Assembly (NCBI GenBank): GCA_964542305.1
Contig: CAZITX010000008.1
Span: 25,837 to 89,836 of the forward strand
DNA length: 64,000 nt
Direction of reading: 5' to 3'
Origin: DMER64 sp964542305
Lineage (GTDB): Bacteria > Bacteroidota > Bacteroidia > Bacteroidales > UBA932
Under the pieces are notes generated by a model, which ran no database searches, had not been told where the DNA came from, and saw only the letters and a list, made by a program, of their open reading frames with translations. The position numbers and the translations under genes were made by a program. Shown one piece after another: positions 1 to 9,571 of the stretch. Numbering within the stretch: the stretch's first letter is position 1; the number at the start of each line of letters is the position of its first letter.

Positions 1-1484
1 CTCCCAGGCTGGTAATCACAAACGGCATGGTCATTCCCAATTATTCATCCAGGGATCACTGGGAAAAACTAAATGCGTTGGGGGTATCCCAATACGGACA
101 AATGACGGCCGGTTCTTTTATGTACATAGGTCCGCAGGGAATTGTCCACGGAACTACAATAACCATATTGAATGCTGCCAGAATGCGCAATGCCCGCCAC
201 AAAGGATCCCTGCTTTTTGTGTCCAGCGGCCTGGGAGGTATGTCCGGTGCCCAGCCAAAAGCAGCGCGGATAGCCGGGGTTGTGGGCGTTGTTGCCGAGA
301 TCGATCCAAAGGCTACCCAAAAGAGATACAGTCAGGGATGGGTGGATGAAGTATACGAAAACCTGGAAACACTGAGCACCCGCATACGTGAAGCAAAAGA
401 GAATGGCGAAGCCGTTTCCCTGGCATATCAGGGCAACGTGGTAGATCTGTGGGAACACCTGGAAAGATCCGGTATATCTGTAGAACTTGGATCCGACCAG
501 ACCAGTCTGCACAATCCTTATTCGGGCGGGTATTATCCTGTGGGTTATTCCCTGGAAGAATCCGCAGATATGATAGCTCACGATCCAAAACGTTTTGAAG
601 AGGCCGTAAGAGAAAGTCTCATTCGCCAGGTCACTGCCATAAACAAGTTGGCTCAAAGGGGGATGTATTTCTTTGATTATGGCAACGCTTTCCTGCTGGA
701 AGCTTCACGGGCTGGAGCAGATGTACTGGATGAAAGCGGTAAATTCAGATATCCTTCTTATGTACAGGACATTATGGGACCGTTGTTTTTTGATTACGGG
801 TTCGGTCCTTTTCGCTGGGTATGTACCTCTTCGTTACCTGAAGATTTACGCACAAGTGATGAGATAGCCGCGCAGGTGCTGGAGGAATTGGCACGTCAGG
901 CACCTGAAAATATCCGTAACCAGATGCTTGACAACCTTCATTGGATTCAACAAGCAGAAAAAAATAACCTGGTGGTAGGATCCCAGGCTCGGATCCTGTA
1001 TGCAGATGCCCGGGGACGCATTCGTATTGCCCTGGAAATGAACCGTGCGATCCGGGATGGTCGCATAAAAGCACCCATAGTGCTGGGACGTGACCACCAC
1101 GATGTTTCCGGCACCGATTCCCCGTTCCGGGAAACATCCAATATTTACGACGGGTCAAACCTTACCTCTGATATGGCAGTACACAATGTAATAGGAGACG
1201 CTTTCCGCGGAGCTACGTGGGTGTCCCTGCATAACGGCGGTGGCGTTGGCTGGGGTGAGGTTATTAACGGCGGCTTTGGACTGGTCATCGACGGAAGTCC
1301 GGATGCCGAAAGACGTATCAAAAACATGCTTTACTGGGACGTACACAACGGTATTGCCAGAAGGGCCTGGGCCAGGAACCAAGGTGCCATGGCTGCTCTG
1401 GAAAGGGCAATGAAGGACGAACCTTTACTTAAGGTTACCGTACCTTCTTTGGCTGATCCCGGTGTCTTGAATGAATTTGACTGA
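1..1484 (+). CDS. hutU: Urocanate hydratase, C-terminal part (5' end outside window)
   Basis: Urocanase converts urocanate to 4-imidazolone-5-propionate in cytosolic histidine degradation. The open frame runs in from the left edge at base 3 with no start codon; about 493 residues are visible, whereas Bacteroidota urocanases are roughly 660-670 residues, so the N-terminal quarter lies upstream. Visible family signatures include YGQMTAGSFMYIGPQGIVHGT, the RWVCTSS segment and the glycine-rich HNGGGVGWGEVINGG near the C-terminus, part of the NAD-binding enzyme core. The first in-frame ATG (base 27) is internal, because the residues before it (PRLVITNGM) match the family. Only 12 nt separate it from mutA, so co-transcription is likely. 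Family assignment is secure. Confidence 0.95.
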   Translation, partial: PRLVITNGMVIPNYSSRDHWEKLNALGVSQYGQMTAGSFMYIGPQGIVHGTTITILNAARMRNARHKGSLLFVSSGLGGMSGAQPKAARIAGVVGVVAEIDPKATQKRYSQGWVDEVYENLETLSTRIREAKENGEAVSLAYQGNVVDLWEHLERSGISVELGSDQTSLHNPYSGGYYPVGYSLEESADMIAHDPKRFEEAVRESLIRQVTAINKLAQRGMYFFDYGNAFLLEASRAGADVLDESGKFRYPSYVQDIMGPLFFDYGFGPFRWVCTSSLPEDLRTSDEIAAQVLEELARQAPENIRNQMLDNLHWIQQAEKNNLVVGSQARILYADARGRIRIALEMNRAIRDGRIKAPIVLGRDHHDVSGTDSPFRETSNIYDGSNLTSDMAVHNVIGDAFRGATWVSLHNGGGVGWGEVINGGFGLVIDGSPDAERRIKNMLYWDVHNGIARRAWARNQGAMAALERAMKDEPLLKVTVPSLADPGVLNEFD

Positions 1485-1496
1485 TATTTATCCAAA

Positions 1497-3317
1497 ATGC
1501 ATAATATGACAGAAAGATTATTCCATGATTTTCCACCGGTCTCTACCCGGCAGTGGGAAGAACAGATCCTTAAGGATCTAAAAGGGGCCGATTACGAAAA
1601 AAAACTGGTCTGGAGGACTTCCGAGGGATTTTCCGTCCGGCCGTATTTCAGGGATGAGGATCTGAAAGAGATTCCATATCTGGATACAATTCCCGGGCAG
1701 CCTCCGTTTCTTCGCGGGACCCGCCCTGACAATAACTGGCTAATCCGGCAAGGATTCACAGTCGACGGATCCCTGGAGAAAATCAATGAACGGGTGCTTA
1801 ATGCGTTGAACCGGGGTGTGGAATCCATAGGATTCCGCATGGACAAAAAGAAGGATTATTCGGAAAAAGATCTGGAACTTATGTTCAAAGGTGTCTTTCT
1901 ACCAGCCGTAGAGATATCTTTCGAAGGGGTTTCCTGTAAAAATACGCTGTTTCCGGATGCTTTTCTGAACTATATTAAAGCCACAGGGACTAAACCTTCT
2001 CAGGTCAGGGCGCGTTTTGAGTTTGATCCGCTGGGAGAAGCGTATACAGATGCAAAGAACCCGTCCGGTGATGAATTGGATGTTTTAAAAAAAATTATTG
2101 AAAAATGCAGTGAATATAAGCACATCCGTGTCACGTGTGTAAGGGGGTACGACTTCAGGAACAACGGTGCCGGGATTGTTCAGGAACTGGCTTTTTCCAT
2201 GGCTATGGGTAGTGAGTACCTGCGCCTGTTAAAGGACAAAGGCCTGGATCCTTCCCTGGCGGCACGTTCCATTCATTTTCACACAGGCATAGGATCCCAT
2301 TATTTTCTGGAAATCGCAAAATTCAGGGCTGCCAGGGTCTTCTGGAGCAGGATCGTGAAAGAGCAGGGGGTCAAAGATCCCGAAGATCAAAAACTCCGGT
2401 TGCATGCTACAACCAATTTCCGGAATCAGACGGCTTATGACATGTATGTGAACCTGCTCAGGGGAACTACACAGGCCATGTCTGCAGCCATTGCCGGGGT
2501 GGATTCCCTGGAGGTGATCCCGTTTGACCGTGTGATCACGGACGGAAGCGATTTCAGCGATCGCCTGGCAAGGAACATTCAGATCATCTTAAAAGAGGAA
2601 GCGCATTTTGACCGGGTTACCGATCCCGCCGGGGGATCATATTATGTTGAAAACCTAACACGTTCCATTTTAGCAGAATCCGAAAAAATCTATCACCAAC
2701 TATTGGAAAAAGGAGGTTTATCTTCTGCAACCGGCAGGGAATGGGTAGCTGAAACGATCCGTGCCGCCCGGGAACGTTCTTTGAAAAGCCTGGCTTCCCG
2801 CAAAGAGATACTGGTGGGAATCAACCAGTACCCGGATTCCGGGACGAAAGCTCCTAAGGGATTGTCAGAGGCGACAGAAGAAAAATGGATGCGCGCAGCA
2901 GCTCCCTTTGAAAAATTACGGTTACAAACTGAAAAAGCCTCTGAAATCCCGCAGGTTTTCCTGCTTACGTTCGGGAACCTGGCCATGTGTAGGGCAAGGG
3001 CTCAGTTTTCAGCGAATTTTTTTGGAGTTGCCGGGTTCAGGATCACAGACAACAATCATTTTTCCTCCGTGGAGGAAGGCATTCAGGCTGCTGTTCGCTC
3101 CGGTGCACGTATAGTGGTGGCCTGCTCGTCCGACGATGAATATTGCGAGGCGGTCCCACGGATAGCCCGGGGTCTGGGGAAAGACACAATACTGACCGTT
3201 GCCGGGGACCCGGAATGCAAAGATGCACTCATTAAAGAAGGGATCACTCATTTCATCAGTCTTAGAAGCAATGTTCTTGACACGCTTCTTCAATACCAAA
3301 AAGAACTGGAATTATGA
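1497..3317 (+). CDS. mutA: Methylmalonyl-CoA mutase small subunit
   Basis: This is the non-catalytic partner of MutB in the heterodimer that interconverts methylmalonyl-CoA and succinyl-CoA (propionate/succinate metabolism). At 606 residues it has the TIM-barrel half (FRNQTAYDMYVNLLRGTTQAMSAA, near residues 300-325, is recognisable) and a degenerate C-terminal cobalamin-binding-like domain that lacks the DxHxxG cobalt-ligand motif, as usual for MutA. ATGs at 1497 and 1506 are both possible starts; MTERLFHDFPPVS from 1506 resembles family N-termini. Its stop overlaps the mutB start in an ATGA, so the subunits are translationally coupled. No epimerase or G-protein chaperone gene is in the window. 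Confidence 0.95.
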   Translation: MHNMTERLFHDFPPVSTRQWEEQILKDLKGADYEKKLVWRTSEGFSVRPYFRDEDLKEIPYLDTIPGQPPFLRGTRPDNNWLIRQGFTVDGSLEKINERVLNALNRGVESIGFRMDKKKDYSEKDLELMFKGVFLPAVEISFEGVSCKNTLFPDAFLNYIKATGTKPSQVRARFEFDPLGEAYTDAKNPSGDELDVLKKIIEKCSEYKHIRVTCVRGYDFRNNGAGIVQELAFSMAMGSEYLRLLKDKGLDPSLAARSIHFHTGIGSHYFLEIAKFRAARVFWSRIVKEQGVKDPEDQKLRLHATTNFRNQTAYDMYVNLLRGTTQAMSAAIAGVDSLEVIPFDRVITDGSDFSDRLARNIQIILKEEAHFDRVTDPAGGSYYVENLTRSILAESEKIYHQLLEKGGLSSATGREWVAETIRAARERSLKSLASRKEILVGINQYPDSGTKAPKGLSEATEEKWMRAAAPFEKLRLQTEKASEIPQVFLLTFGNLAMCRARAQFSANFFGVAGFRITDNNHFSSVEEGIQAAVRSGARIVVACSSDDEYCEAVPRIARGLGKDTILTVAGDPECKDALIKEGITHFISLRSNVLDTLLQYQKELEL

Positions 3318-5350
3318 AACAATATTATACAGCCGAAGATATTGAAAATATGGAGCACCTGCAATATGCCGCAGGGATTCCTCCTTACCTAAGGGGACCT
3401 TACAGTACCATGTATGTGCAAAAACCCTGGACAATAAGACAATATGCCGGTTTTTCCACAGCTGAAGAATCAAATGCTTTCTATCGCAGGAACCTGGCTG
3501 CAGGCCAAAAAGGCCTTTCCGTAGCTTTTGACCTGGCTACGCATAGAGGGTATGATGCCGATCATCCCCGTGTGGTGGGAGATGTGGGCAAAGCAGGGGT
3601 GAGTATCTGTTCGGTCGAGGATATGAAAGTGCTTTTTGACCAGATCCCGCTTAACAAAATGTCCGTATCCATGACTATGAACGGGGCGGTTCTGCCCATC
3701 CTGGCTTTTTACATTGTTGCCGGGCAGGAACAGGGTGCCGGTCTTACCGAATTGACGGGAACTATTCAAAATGATATTCTGAAAGAATTTATGGTCCGTA
3801 ACACCTATATCTATCCGCCTGACTTTTCCATGCGTATCATAGGTGATATTTTTGCATACACTTCCCGCAATATGCCCCGTTTCAATTCCATTTCCATATC
3901 GGGGTACCATATGCAGGAAGCCGGCGCTACCAGTGAAATTGAAATGGCTTATACACTGGCCGACGGATTGGAATACCTGCGTACAGGGGTTAAGGCGGGT
4001 ATGGATATTGACGAATTTGCGCCCCGGATCTCTTTCTTCTGGGCCATTGGAATGGACCACTTCAAGGAAATTGCCAAAATGCGCGCTGCCCGCATGATCT
4101 GGGCCAGGATCGTCAAAGGATTCAATCCCAAAAATCCCAAATCGTTATCTTTGAGAACGCATTGCCAGACCTCGGGTTGGTCCCTGACAGAACAGGATCC
4201 CTTTAACAATGTCTCCCGGACCTGCATCGAAGCGATGGCAGCTGCCCTGGGACACACGCAGAGTCTGCATACCAATGCACTTGACGAAGCCATTGCTTTG
4301 CCCACGGACTTCTCGGCAAGGATCGCCCGGAATACTCAGTTGTACCTGCAGGACGAAACGGAAATATGCCGTAGCATAGATCCCTGGGCAGGTTCTTATT
4401 ACGTGGAATCTCTGACCAACAAGATCGCTCACGATGCCTGGGAACTCATACAAGAGATCGAAGACCTGGGCGGTATGGCCAAAGCCATAGAGACAGGGAT
4501 CCCCAAACTCAGGATTGAAGAGGCTGCAGCCCGTACCCAGGCACGTATTGATTCCGGTATGGATGTTTTGGTGGGTGTTAACAAATACCGTCTGGAGAAA
4601 GAAGATCCCATTGAAATACTGGACGTGGACAATACCAAGGTCCGTCTTTCCCAGATTGCCCGGCTGGAAACATTGCGAAAGAACAGGGATTCCGCAAAAG
4701 TGGAAGCTTCCCTGGAAGCGATCACCCGTGCAGCCAGTGAAAAATCCGGGAATTTACTGGAACTGGCTGTTGAAGCAGCCCGTAACAGGGCCACTTTAGG
4801 CGAAATTTCTGACGCCTGCGAAAAAGTGGCAGGACGATATAAAGCAGTAATACGTATGAACAAGGGAGTTTATTTATCTGAAGTAAAAGACGATGCCCAA
4901 TTTGCCAAAGCCAGGGAAATGGCAACCCGTTTTGCTGAAAGGGAAGGCCGTCAGCCGCGCATAATGATTGCCAAGCTGGGACAGGACGGACACGATCGCG
5001 GGGCTAAGGTGGTGGCTACCGGTTACGCCGATATTGGTTTTGACGTAGATATGGGGCCTTTGTTCCAGACTCCGGAAGAAGCTGCCCGGCAGGCTGTTGA
5101 AAATGATGTCCACATACTGGGCGTTTCTTCGCTGGCTGCAGGACACAAGACGCTGGTTCCGCAGGTGGTTAACGCATTGAAAGAACTGGGACGGGAAGAT
5201 ATCCTGGTTATTGTAGGCGGTGTTATACCGGCCCAGGATTACCGGGATTTGTACGATGCGGGAGCTGTGGCTGTATTTGGACCGGGAACCCCGGTATCTG
5301 TATGTGCCGTAAGAATGTTGGAACTTCTGGAACAGCAATCAGAGCAGTAA
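3314..5350 (+). CDS. mutB: Methylmalonyl-CoA mutase large (catalytic) subunit
   Basis: This is the adenosylcobalamin-dependent catalytic subunit, 678 residues. The N-terminal barrel carries family blocks such as PPYLRGPYSTMYV (near residues 23-35) and GLSVAFDLATHRGYDADHP. The C-terminal B12 domain carries GQDGHDRGAKV with the cobalt-ligating His at residue 560, and the GGVIPAQDY segment. The usual Bacteroidota protein is about 710-730 residues; here the roughly 35-residue N-terminal arm that normally precedes the barrel is absent, because the ATG overlaps the mutA stop. The 3' end overlaps lplA on the opposite strand by 12 bp. Confidence 0.96.
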   Translation: MKQYYTAEDIENMEHLQYAAGIPPYLRGPYSTMYVQKPWTIRQYAGFSTAEESNAFYRRNLAAGQKGLSVAFDLATHRGYDADHPRVVGDVGKAGVSICSVEDMKVLFDQIPLNKMSVSMTMNGAVLPILAFYIVAGQEQGAGLTELTGTIQNDILKEFMVRNTYIYPPDFSMRIIGDIFAYTSRNMPRFNSISISGYHMQEAGATSEIEMAYTLADGLEYLRTGVKAGMDIDEFAPRISFFWAIGMDHFKEIAKMRAARMIWARIVKGFNPKNPKSLSLRTHCQTSGWSLTEQDPFNNVSRTCIEAMAAALGHTQSLHTNALDEAIALPTDFSARIARNTQLYLQDETEICRSIDPWAGSYYVESLTNKIAHDAWELIQEIEDLGGMAKAIETGIPKLRIEEAAARTQARIDSGMDVLVGVNKYRLEKEDPIEILDVDNTKVRLSQIARLETLRKNRDSAKVEASLEAITRAASEKSGNLLELAVEAARNRATLGEISDACEKVAGRYKAVIRMNKGVYLSEVKDDAQFAKAREMATRFAEREGRQPRIMIAKLGQDGHDRGAKVVATGYADIGFDVDMGPLFQTPEEAARQAVENDVHILGVSSLAAGHKTLVPQVVNALKELGREDILVIVGGVIPAQDYRDLYDAGAVAVFGPGTPVSVCAVRMLELLEQQSEQ

Positions 5351-6325
5351 TTCTATGAAATCTTCCGGAGGGATGTTGCGAAAGTAATCTTCCATCCGGA
5401 AGTTCTTTAGCTTTTCCCTGATGGCTTCTCTTGTATGCGGGCAGCCTTTCAGGGCTTCTTCAATATCCCTTGTGGGAGCCAGGAAAAAATAATCCCCGTA
5501 TATTTTTGCTTCTTTTATTAATCCATTGTGTACATCTAAAAGTACTTCCATATTGCCTCCGGGAAACCGGTTCTTTCGTACCGTGCTGTATTCAGAGTCT
5601 TTTCCGTAATTCCACAAATACGTTCTGTATTTGATATCGCACAGTTCATCAATGACCATTTTTTCCTTTTCGTTCAACGGTTCATCTTTGTATGTCTTAT
5701 CCGGATTTCCGGCAATATGTTTTTTTAGAATATCCAGAAATTGAGTGGCGTTCATTTCTTGCTTCAGGTATTCGGAAATGTTACAAACAGCACGGGGATT
5801 GCTCGGGACTCCGCGTGATTTTTCACGTACTTTTGTTTTCAAGGCAAGAGAAAGGTCTTTCATGGAAGCACTGAAGAGCAGGGTTCCGTGCATCAGGATG
5901 CGGTTTTTGTGGAGCGCAATGGCATTGCCGGAAAATTTACGACCGTCTATAACCAGATCGTTTCTTCCCTCCAGGCTGGCATTTACTCCCTGAGTCTGCA
6001 GAACATCCAGTATGGGGCGGGTAAACCGGGCAAAGATTTCCGATGTGTCTGTTCCCGGAGGATAGCGGTCAACGAAAGTATAATTAATATTGCCCAGATC
6101 ATGAAATACCGCGCCCCCTCCACTTAGTCTGCGCACCACGGCGATATTGTTTTCACGGGCATACTCGCTGTTGATCTCTGACCGGGTATGTTGGTTACGT
6201 CCTACAATAATGGCAGAAGAATTTCTCCACAGTCTGAAAACGGGAACGTGCAAACGGGTCAGTAAATATTCCTCAACGGCCAGATTCCAGTACGGATCGG
6301 TTGTATTATCTATCAGACAACGCAT
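5339..6325 (-). CDS. lplA: Lipoate-protein ligase A family
   Basis: Ligates lipoate through lipoyl-AMP onto lipoyl domains of 2-oxoacid dehydrogenases and the glycine cleavage H protein, in the cytosol. The 328 residues match the two-domain bacterial LplA: the catalytic domain has RRLSGGGAVFHD (residues 65-76) and the lysine region GRKFSGNAIALHKNRILMHGT, and an accessory C-terminal domain follows. It is the last gene of a tight minus-strand chain and overlaps the upstream PAP2 gene by 20 bp. It converges on mutB with a 12-bp overlap. Confidence 0.93.
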   Translation of the reverse strand: MRCLIDNTTDPYWNLAVEEYLLTRLHVPVFRLWRNSSAIIVGRNQHTRSEINSEYARENNIAVVRRLSGGGAVFHDLGNINYTFVDRYPPGTDTSEIFARFTRPILDVLQTQGVNASLEGRNDLVIDGRKFSGNAIALHKNRILMHGTLLFSASMKDLSLALKTKVREKSRGVPSNPRAVCNISEYLKQEMNATQFLDILKKHIAGNPDKTYKDEPLNEKEKMVIDELCDIKYRTYLWNYGKDSEYSTVRKNRFPGGNMEVLLDVHNGLIKEAKIYGDYFFLAPTRDIEEALKGCPHTREAIREKLKNFRMEDYFRNIPPEDFIELLL

Positions 6326-6896
6326 GTTTATCCATTTTTAAGATGATGAAAGAATAGATCTTGTATACGAGCCATCCCAGCATCATTCCGGCAAGAGCTC
6401 CGCATACAACATCCGCCGGAAAATGTTTACCAACGTAGATACGGCTGTATCCCACCAGGAAAGCCCACAGGAACAGGAATATTGTATACCATTTTTTCCT
6501 GTAAACCAGGCTCGTAAAAGCAGCCAGTCCAAAAACATTAGCCGCATGAGACGAGACAAAAGAGAAGAGTCCTCCTTTTCCTTCAAGCAAATGGATCCGG
6601 TCTTCCCATCCGGGAACGTGGCAGGGTCTTATCCTTTGGACCCATTCCTTGATCAGGGAAGAGGATATCTGGTCTGTCAATAAAAAAGTCAGCAATATGC
6701 CCCCGATGGCCACCAGGGCCTTTTTCCAAGGAAGCACCAGAAAAAACCCTCCCGCTATCAACAGGTACAATGGTATCCATACGGGGATATTTGAAAGGAC
6801 CTTCATTACCGGGTCCAACAAGGGACAATGCGCTCCGTTGATGATGAAAAACAGATCCTGATCCAGCCGGATTATTGATTCCACAAAATGTTCCAT
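6306..6896 (-). CDS. PAP2-superfamily membrane phosphatase
   Basis: A 196-residue integral membrane protein of the type 2 phosphatidic acid phosphatase family, which dephosphorylates lipid phosphates (phosphatidate, undecaprenyl-PP or lipid A phosphates) at the outer face of the inner membrane. The tripartite motif is visible: K-x6-RP (KEWVQRIRP), SSHAA in place of the usual PSGH, and SRIYVGKHFPADV (SRx5Hx3D). Several hydrophobic helices fill the rest. It overlaps obg upstream by 25 bp and lplA downstream by 20 bp, so it is inside an operon. The lipid substrate cannot be assigned from sequence. Confidence 0.88.
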   Translation of the reverse strand: MEHFVESIIRLDQDLFFIINGAHCPLLDPVMKVLSNIPVWIPLYLLIAGGFFLVLPWKKALVAIGGILLTFLLTDQISSSLIKEWVQRIRPCHVPGWEDRIHLLEGKGGLFSFVSSHAANVFGLAAFTSLVYRKKWYTIFLFLWAFLVGYSRIYVGKHFPADVVCGALAGMMLGWLVYKIYSFIILKMDKHALSDR

Positions 6897-7867
6897 ACAT
6901 GCTCCTTGAGTTGGTCTATGTTTTTTCCGGTAACTGATGAGATCAACAATACAGGGAGTGAGCGCGGAACACGTCTTTTGAGAGCCTTCTGCTGTTGTTC
7001 ATCCAGAAGATCCGCCTTGGTTACGGCCAACATCTTCTGTTTATCCATAAGTTCGGCTTTGTATTGACTCAATTCCCGGAGTAATATTTTGTATTCGGCT
7101 GTAATGTCCGGACTGTATGCAGGTACCAGGAACAAGAGTATGGAATTTCGTTCAATGTGACGCAGGAAGCGGAGTCCCAGGCCCCTGCCTTCGTGCGCTC
7201 CCTCAATAATGCCGGGTATGTCTGCCATAACAAAAGAACGGTTATCGGACAGGGCTACGATCCCCAGTTGAGGGACAAGCGTGGTAAAGGGATAATCCGC
7301 GATCTTGGGCCTGGCTGCAGAGACAGCTGTTAAAAGCGTGGATTTTCCGGCGTTGGGAAATCCTACAAGTCCCACATCGGCAAGCAGTTTCAATTCCAGG
7401 ATAAACCAGTTTTCTTCACCCGGCAGTCCCGGCTGGGCGTACCGTGGTGTCTGGCGGGTGGGTGATTTGAAATGGTTGTTCCCCAAACCGCCTTTTCCTC
7501 CCCTGCATAATATAAATTCCTCTCCCGGAGAGGTAAGTTCAGTCAGGATTTCTTCCGTATCTGCCCGTCTGATTACAGTGCCCTGAGGTACGTCAATATA
7601 GACGTCTTTTCCATCCGCTCCGTGGGCCAGGCTTCCCCTTCCCGGTTCGCCGTTCCCGGCACGGATGTGTTTTCGGTATTTCAGGTGTATCAACGTCCAG
7701 AATTGCGGATTGACTTTCAGAACAATATGACCTCCCCGTCCTCCGTCACCCCCGTCGGGGCCTCCTTTGGGGACGTATTTGGCCCGTAGCAAATGCACCG
7801 AGCCGGCACCTCCGTTGCCGGAAGCGCAAAAAAGTTTTACATAGTCTACAAAATTGGTTTCAGACAT
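6872..7867 (-). CDS. obg: GTPase Obg/CgtA
   Basis: Essential GTPase of 50S ribosome assembly and the stringent response. At 331 residues it shows the glycine-rich Obg fold (residues 1-160, e.g. GGPDGGDGGRGG), then a G domain with G1 GFPNAGKST (169-177), the DIPGIIEGAHEGRGLG switch region and TKAD as G4. It lacks the extra C-terminal domain of some Obg proteins, as is common in Bacteroidota. It overlaps adk by 22 bp and PAP2 by 25 bp. Confidence 0.96.
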   Translation of the reverse strand: MSETNFVDYVKLFCASGNGGAGSVHLLRAKYVPKGGPDGGDGGRGGHIVLKVNPQFWTLIHLKYRKHIRAGNGEPGRGSLAHGADGKDVYIDVPQGTVIRRADTEEILTELTSPGEEFILCRGGKGGLGNNHFKSPTRQTPRYAQPGLPGEENWFILELKLLADVGLVGFPNAGKSTLLTAVSAARPKIADYPFTTLVPQLGIVALSDNRSFVMADIPGIIEGAHEGRGLGLRFLRHIERNSILLFLVPAYSPDITAEYKILLRELSQYKAELMDKQKMLAVTKADLLDEQQQKALKRRVPRSLPVLLISSVTGKNIDQLKEHVWNILWNQ

Positions 7868-8421
7868 TCACTTACCTGGTTGAAGGTGTAATCCGGAGTT
7901 TTGGAACTGTCAACGGAAACAAATTTATCTTGTTTTTTATAATGATCTATGATTGGTTCGGTCTGGGCATGGTACGTTGCCAGACGGTGACGTACCCTGT
8001 CTGTATCCGTGTCATCAGGCCTGTTTTCAATGGAGGCACGCCGTAAAAGACGCATTTCGCAGATGGAATCGTCAATGTCCAGCAGTATGAGCAGCTTCAG
8101 AGGATGGCCTTTAGCTTCAAGGAACTCATCCAACGCCTGAGCCTGGGGCAATGTTCTGGGGAATCCGTCAAAAAGGAAACCGCGTGCGTTGGGATGTGCT
8201 TCCAGATTGTTCGAGATCAGGGATATGACAATCTTATCCGAAACCAAATCGCCCCTGGAGAGGATGGATTCCACTTCCTTTCCCAGTGGGGTGCCTTGTT
8301 CAATCTCGTTTCGCAGCATATCTCCCGTTGAAAGATGCACAAATCCGAATGCGTCCACCATCAATTTAGCCAGTGTCCCTTTACCCGATCCGGGAGGGCC
8401 TGCAATAATAATATTTACCAT
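7846..8421 (-). CDS. adk: Adenylate kinase (short form)
   Basis: Catalyses ATP + AMP = 2 ADP. At 191 residues it is the short, lidless type typical of Bacteroidota. The P-loop GPPGSGKGT lies at residues 8-16, followed by LSTGDMLR (AMP site), FDGFPRTLPQAQAL and the conserved RPDDTD segment in place of a zinc lid. It sits 3 nt downstream of hpt and overlaps obg by 22 bp; the hpt-adk-obg order is common in the phylum. Confidence 0.97.
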   Translation of the reverse strand: MVNIIIAGPPGSGKGTLAKLMVDAFGFVHLSTGDMLRNEIEQGTPLGKEVESILSRGDLVSDKIVISLISNNLEAHPNARGFLFDGFPRTLPQAQALDEFLEAKGHPLKLLILLDIDDSICEMRLLRRASIENRPDDTDTDRVRHRLATYHAQTEPIIDHYKKQDKFVSVDSSKTPDYTFNQVSECLKPIL

Positions 8422-8424
8422 GTT

Positions 8425-8961
8425 TCAATCTATTACGTAAAGGTCTTTGTATTGTCTTCCCAGATTGTTGTAATCCAGTCCGTATCCAACAACAAAGTCG
8501 TTGGGTATCTCTATGCAAGCATAATCTATGGGAATATCAGCCTTGTAGGCGGCAGGCTTGAACAGAAGGGTGCATATTTTTATTTGTTTGGGATTTCTTT
8601 TCCTCAGATCGTTCAGCAAGTTGGCAATGGTAGAACCGCTGTCCACAATATCTTCCAGCACGACAACTGTCCGGCCTGTAATATCATCGCATAAACCCAG
8701 TACTTCTTTTACAGTTCCGGTGCTGCGGGTCCCGCTGTAGGAAGCAAGCTTTACGAACGTGATCTCGCAATTCAGGTCAATTTTCTTCATCAGATCTGCA
8801 GTAAACATAAATGATCCGTTAAGAATGCTCAGGAATACAGGCCTGTCTTCTTCTTTAAGATCCCGGTTTAATTGTAATGCTATCCGGGAGATAGCTTTGT
8901 CTATTTCCGTGTACGGGATATATGTGCGGAAATTTTTGTCTTGAAGGGTTATGCTTTCCAT
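8425..8961 (-). CDS. hpt: Hypoxanthine phosphoribosyltransferase
   Basis: Purine salvage enzyme that makes IMP or GMP from hypoxanthine or guanine and PRPP. The 178 residues include the PRPP-binding motif VVVLEDIVDSGSTI and the DYACIEIPNDFVVGYGLDY C-terminal block that recognises the purine. First gene of the minus-strand hpt-adk-obg-PAP2-lplA chain and divergent from purE, another purine gene. A TATTTTTG box (8973-8966) ends four bases before the ATG, so the mRNA may be leaderless. Confidence 0.96.
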   Translation of the reverse strand: MESITLQDKNFRTYIPYTEIDKAISRIALQLNRDLKEEDRPVFLSILNGSFMFTADLMKKIDLNCEITFVKLASYSGTRSTGTVKEVLGLCDDITGRTVVVLEDIVDSGSTIANLLNDLRKRNPKQIKICTLLFKPAAYKADIPIDYACIEIPNDFVVGYGLDYNNLGRQYKDLYVID

Positions 8962-8965
8962 GGAA

Positions 8966-8973
8966 CAAAAATA
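8966..8973 (-). promoter_or_regulatory. -7 promoter box of hpt operon
   Basis: TATTTTTG matches the Bacteroidota -7 consensus TAnnTTTG. Only TTCC separates it from the hpt ATG at 8961. No convincing -33 TTTG is seen at the usual 19-20 nt distance. Confidence 0.6.
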
Positions 8974-8978
8974 ATGAT

Positions 8979-8986
8979 TAAATTTG
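8979..8986 (+). promoter_or_regulatory. -7 promoter box of purE
   Basis: TAAATTTG fits TAnnTTTG, with a weak TTTC -33 element at 8955-8958 (20-nt spacing). The box ends 21 nt before the purE ATG. The hpt and purE -7 boxes are only 5 bp apart on opposite strands. Confidence 0.6.
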
Positions 8987-9007
8987 AACTTTTAACAGCA
9001 ATAGATC

Positions 9008-9517
9008 ATGAATCCTCAAGTCAGTATAATTATGGGCAGTTTATCGGATATGCCGGTAATGGAAGAAGCCGCCCGTTTCCTGGAACAAATGGAGATCCCT
9101 TTTGAGATCAATGCTTTGTCTGCGCACAGGACGCCGGATAAGGTGGCTGATTTTGCCCGGAATGCATCCAAAAGAGGTGTACGTGTGATTATTGCCGGGG
9201 CAGGCGGAGCGGCCCACCTTCCCGGAGTGATTGCCGCCTATGCCGATGTTCCCGTTATAGGGGTTCCTGTCAAGTCTTCGAATTCACTGGCCGGACTGGA
9301 TTCCATCTTATCCATTCTGCAGATGCCTTCAGGTATACCTGTTGCGACCATGGCATTAGACGGAGCACGTAATGCAGCCATTTTTGCCGCCGGTATCCTG
9401 GCATTGGGAAATGAAGAACTGGCCGGAAGGATGAAAAGCTTTCGCAGTTCGCTCACACGTAAAGTAGAAGAAGCGAACGAATCCATCAAAAAGATCCAAT
9501 ACAGGTTTAAAATCTGA
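9008..9517 (+). CDS. purE: N5-carboxyaminoimidazole ribonucleotide mutase
   Basis: De novo purine synthesis: converts N5-CAIR to CAIR. The 169 residues match class I PurE, with MGSLSDMPVMEEA near the N-terminus, SAHRTPDKV carrying the catalytic His, and the AGAGGAAHLPGVIAA loop. Full length. It faces away from hpt and precedes the helix-hairpin-helix outer-membrane gene by 54 nt. Confidence 0.96.
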   Translation: MNPQVSIIMGSLSDMPVMEEAARFLEQMEIPFEINALSAHRTPDKVADFARNASKRGVRVIIAGAGGAAHLPGVIAAYADVPVIGVPVKSSNSLAGLDSILSILQMPSGIPVATMALDGARNAAIFAAGILALGNEELAGRMKSFRSSLTRKVEEANESIKKIQYRFKI

Positions 9518-9571
9518 ATAATTAGATAACAACAACGCTCATCAGAGGGGAGCGAAAGAGGGGAAAGCATT

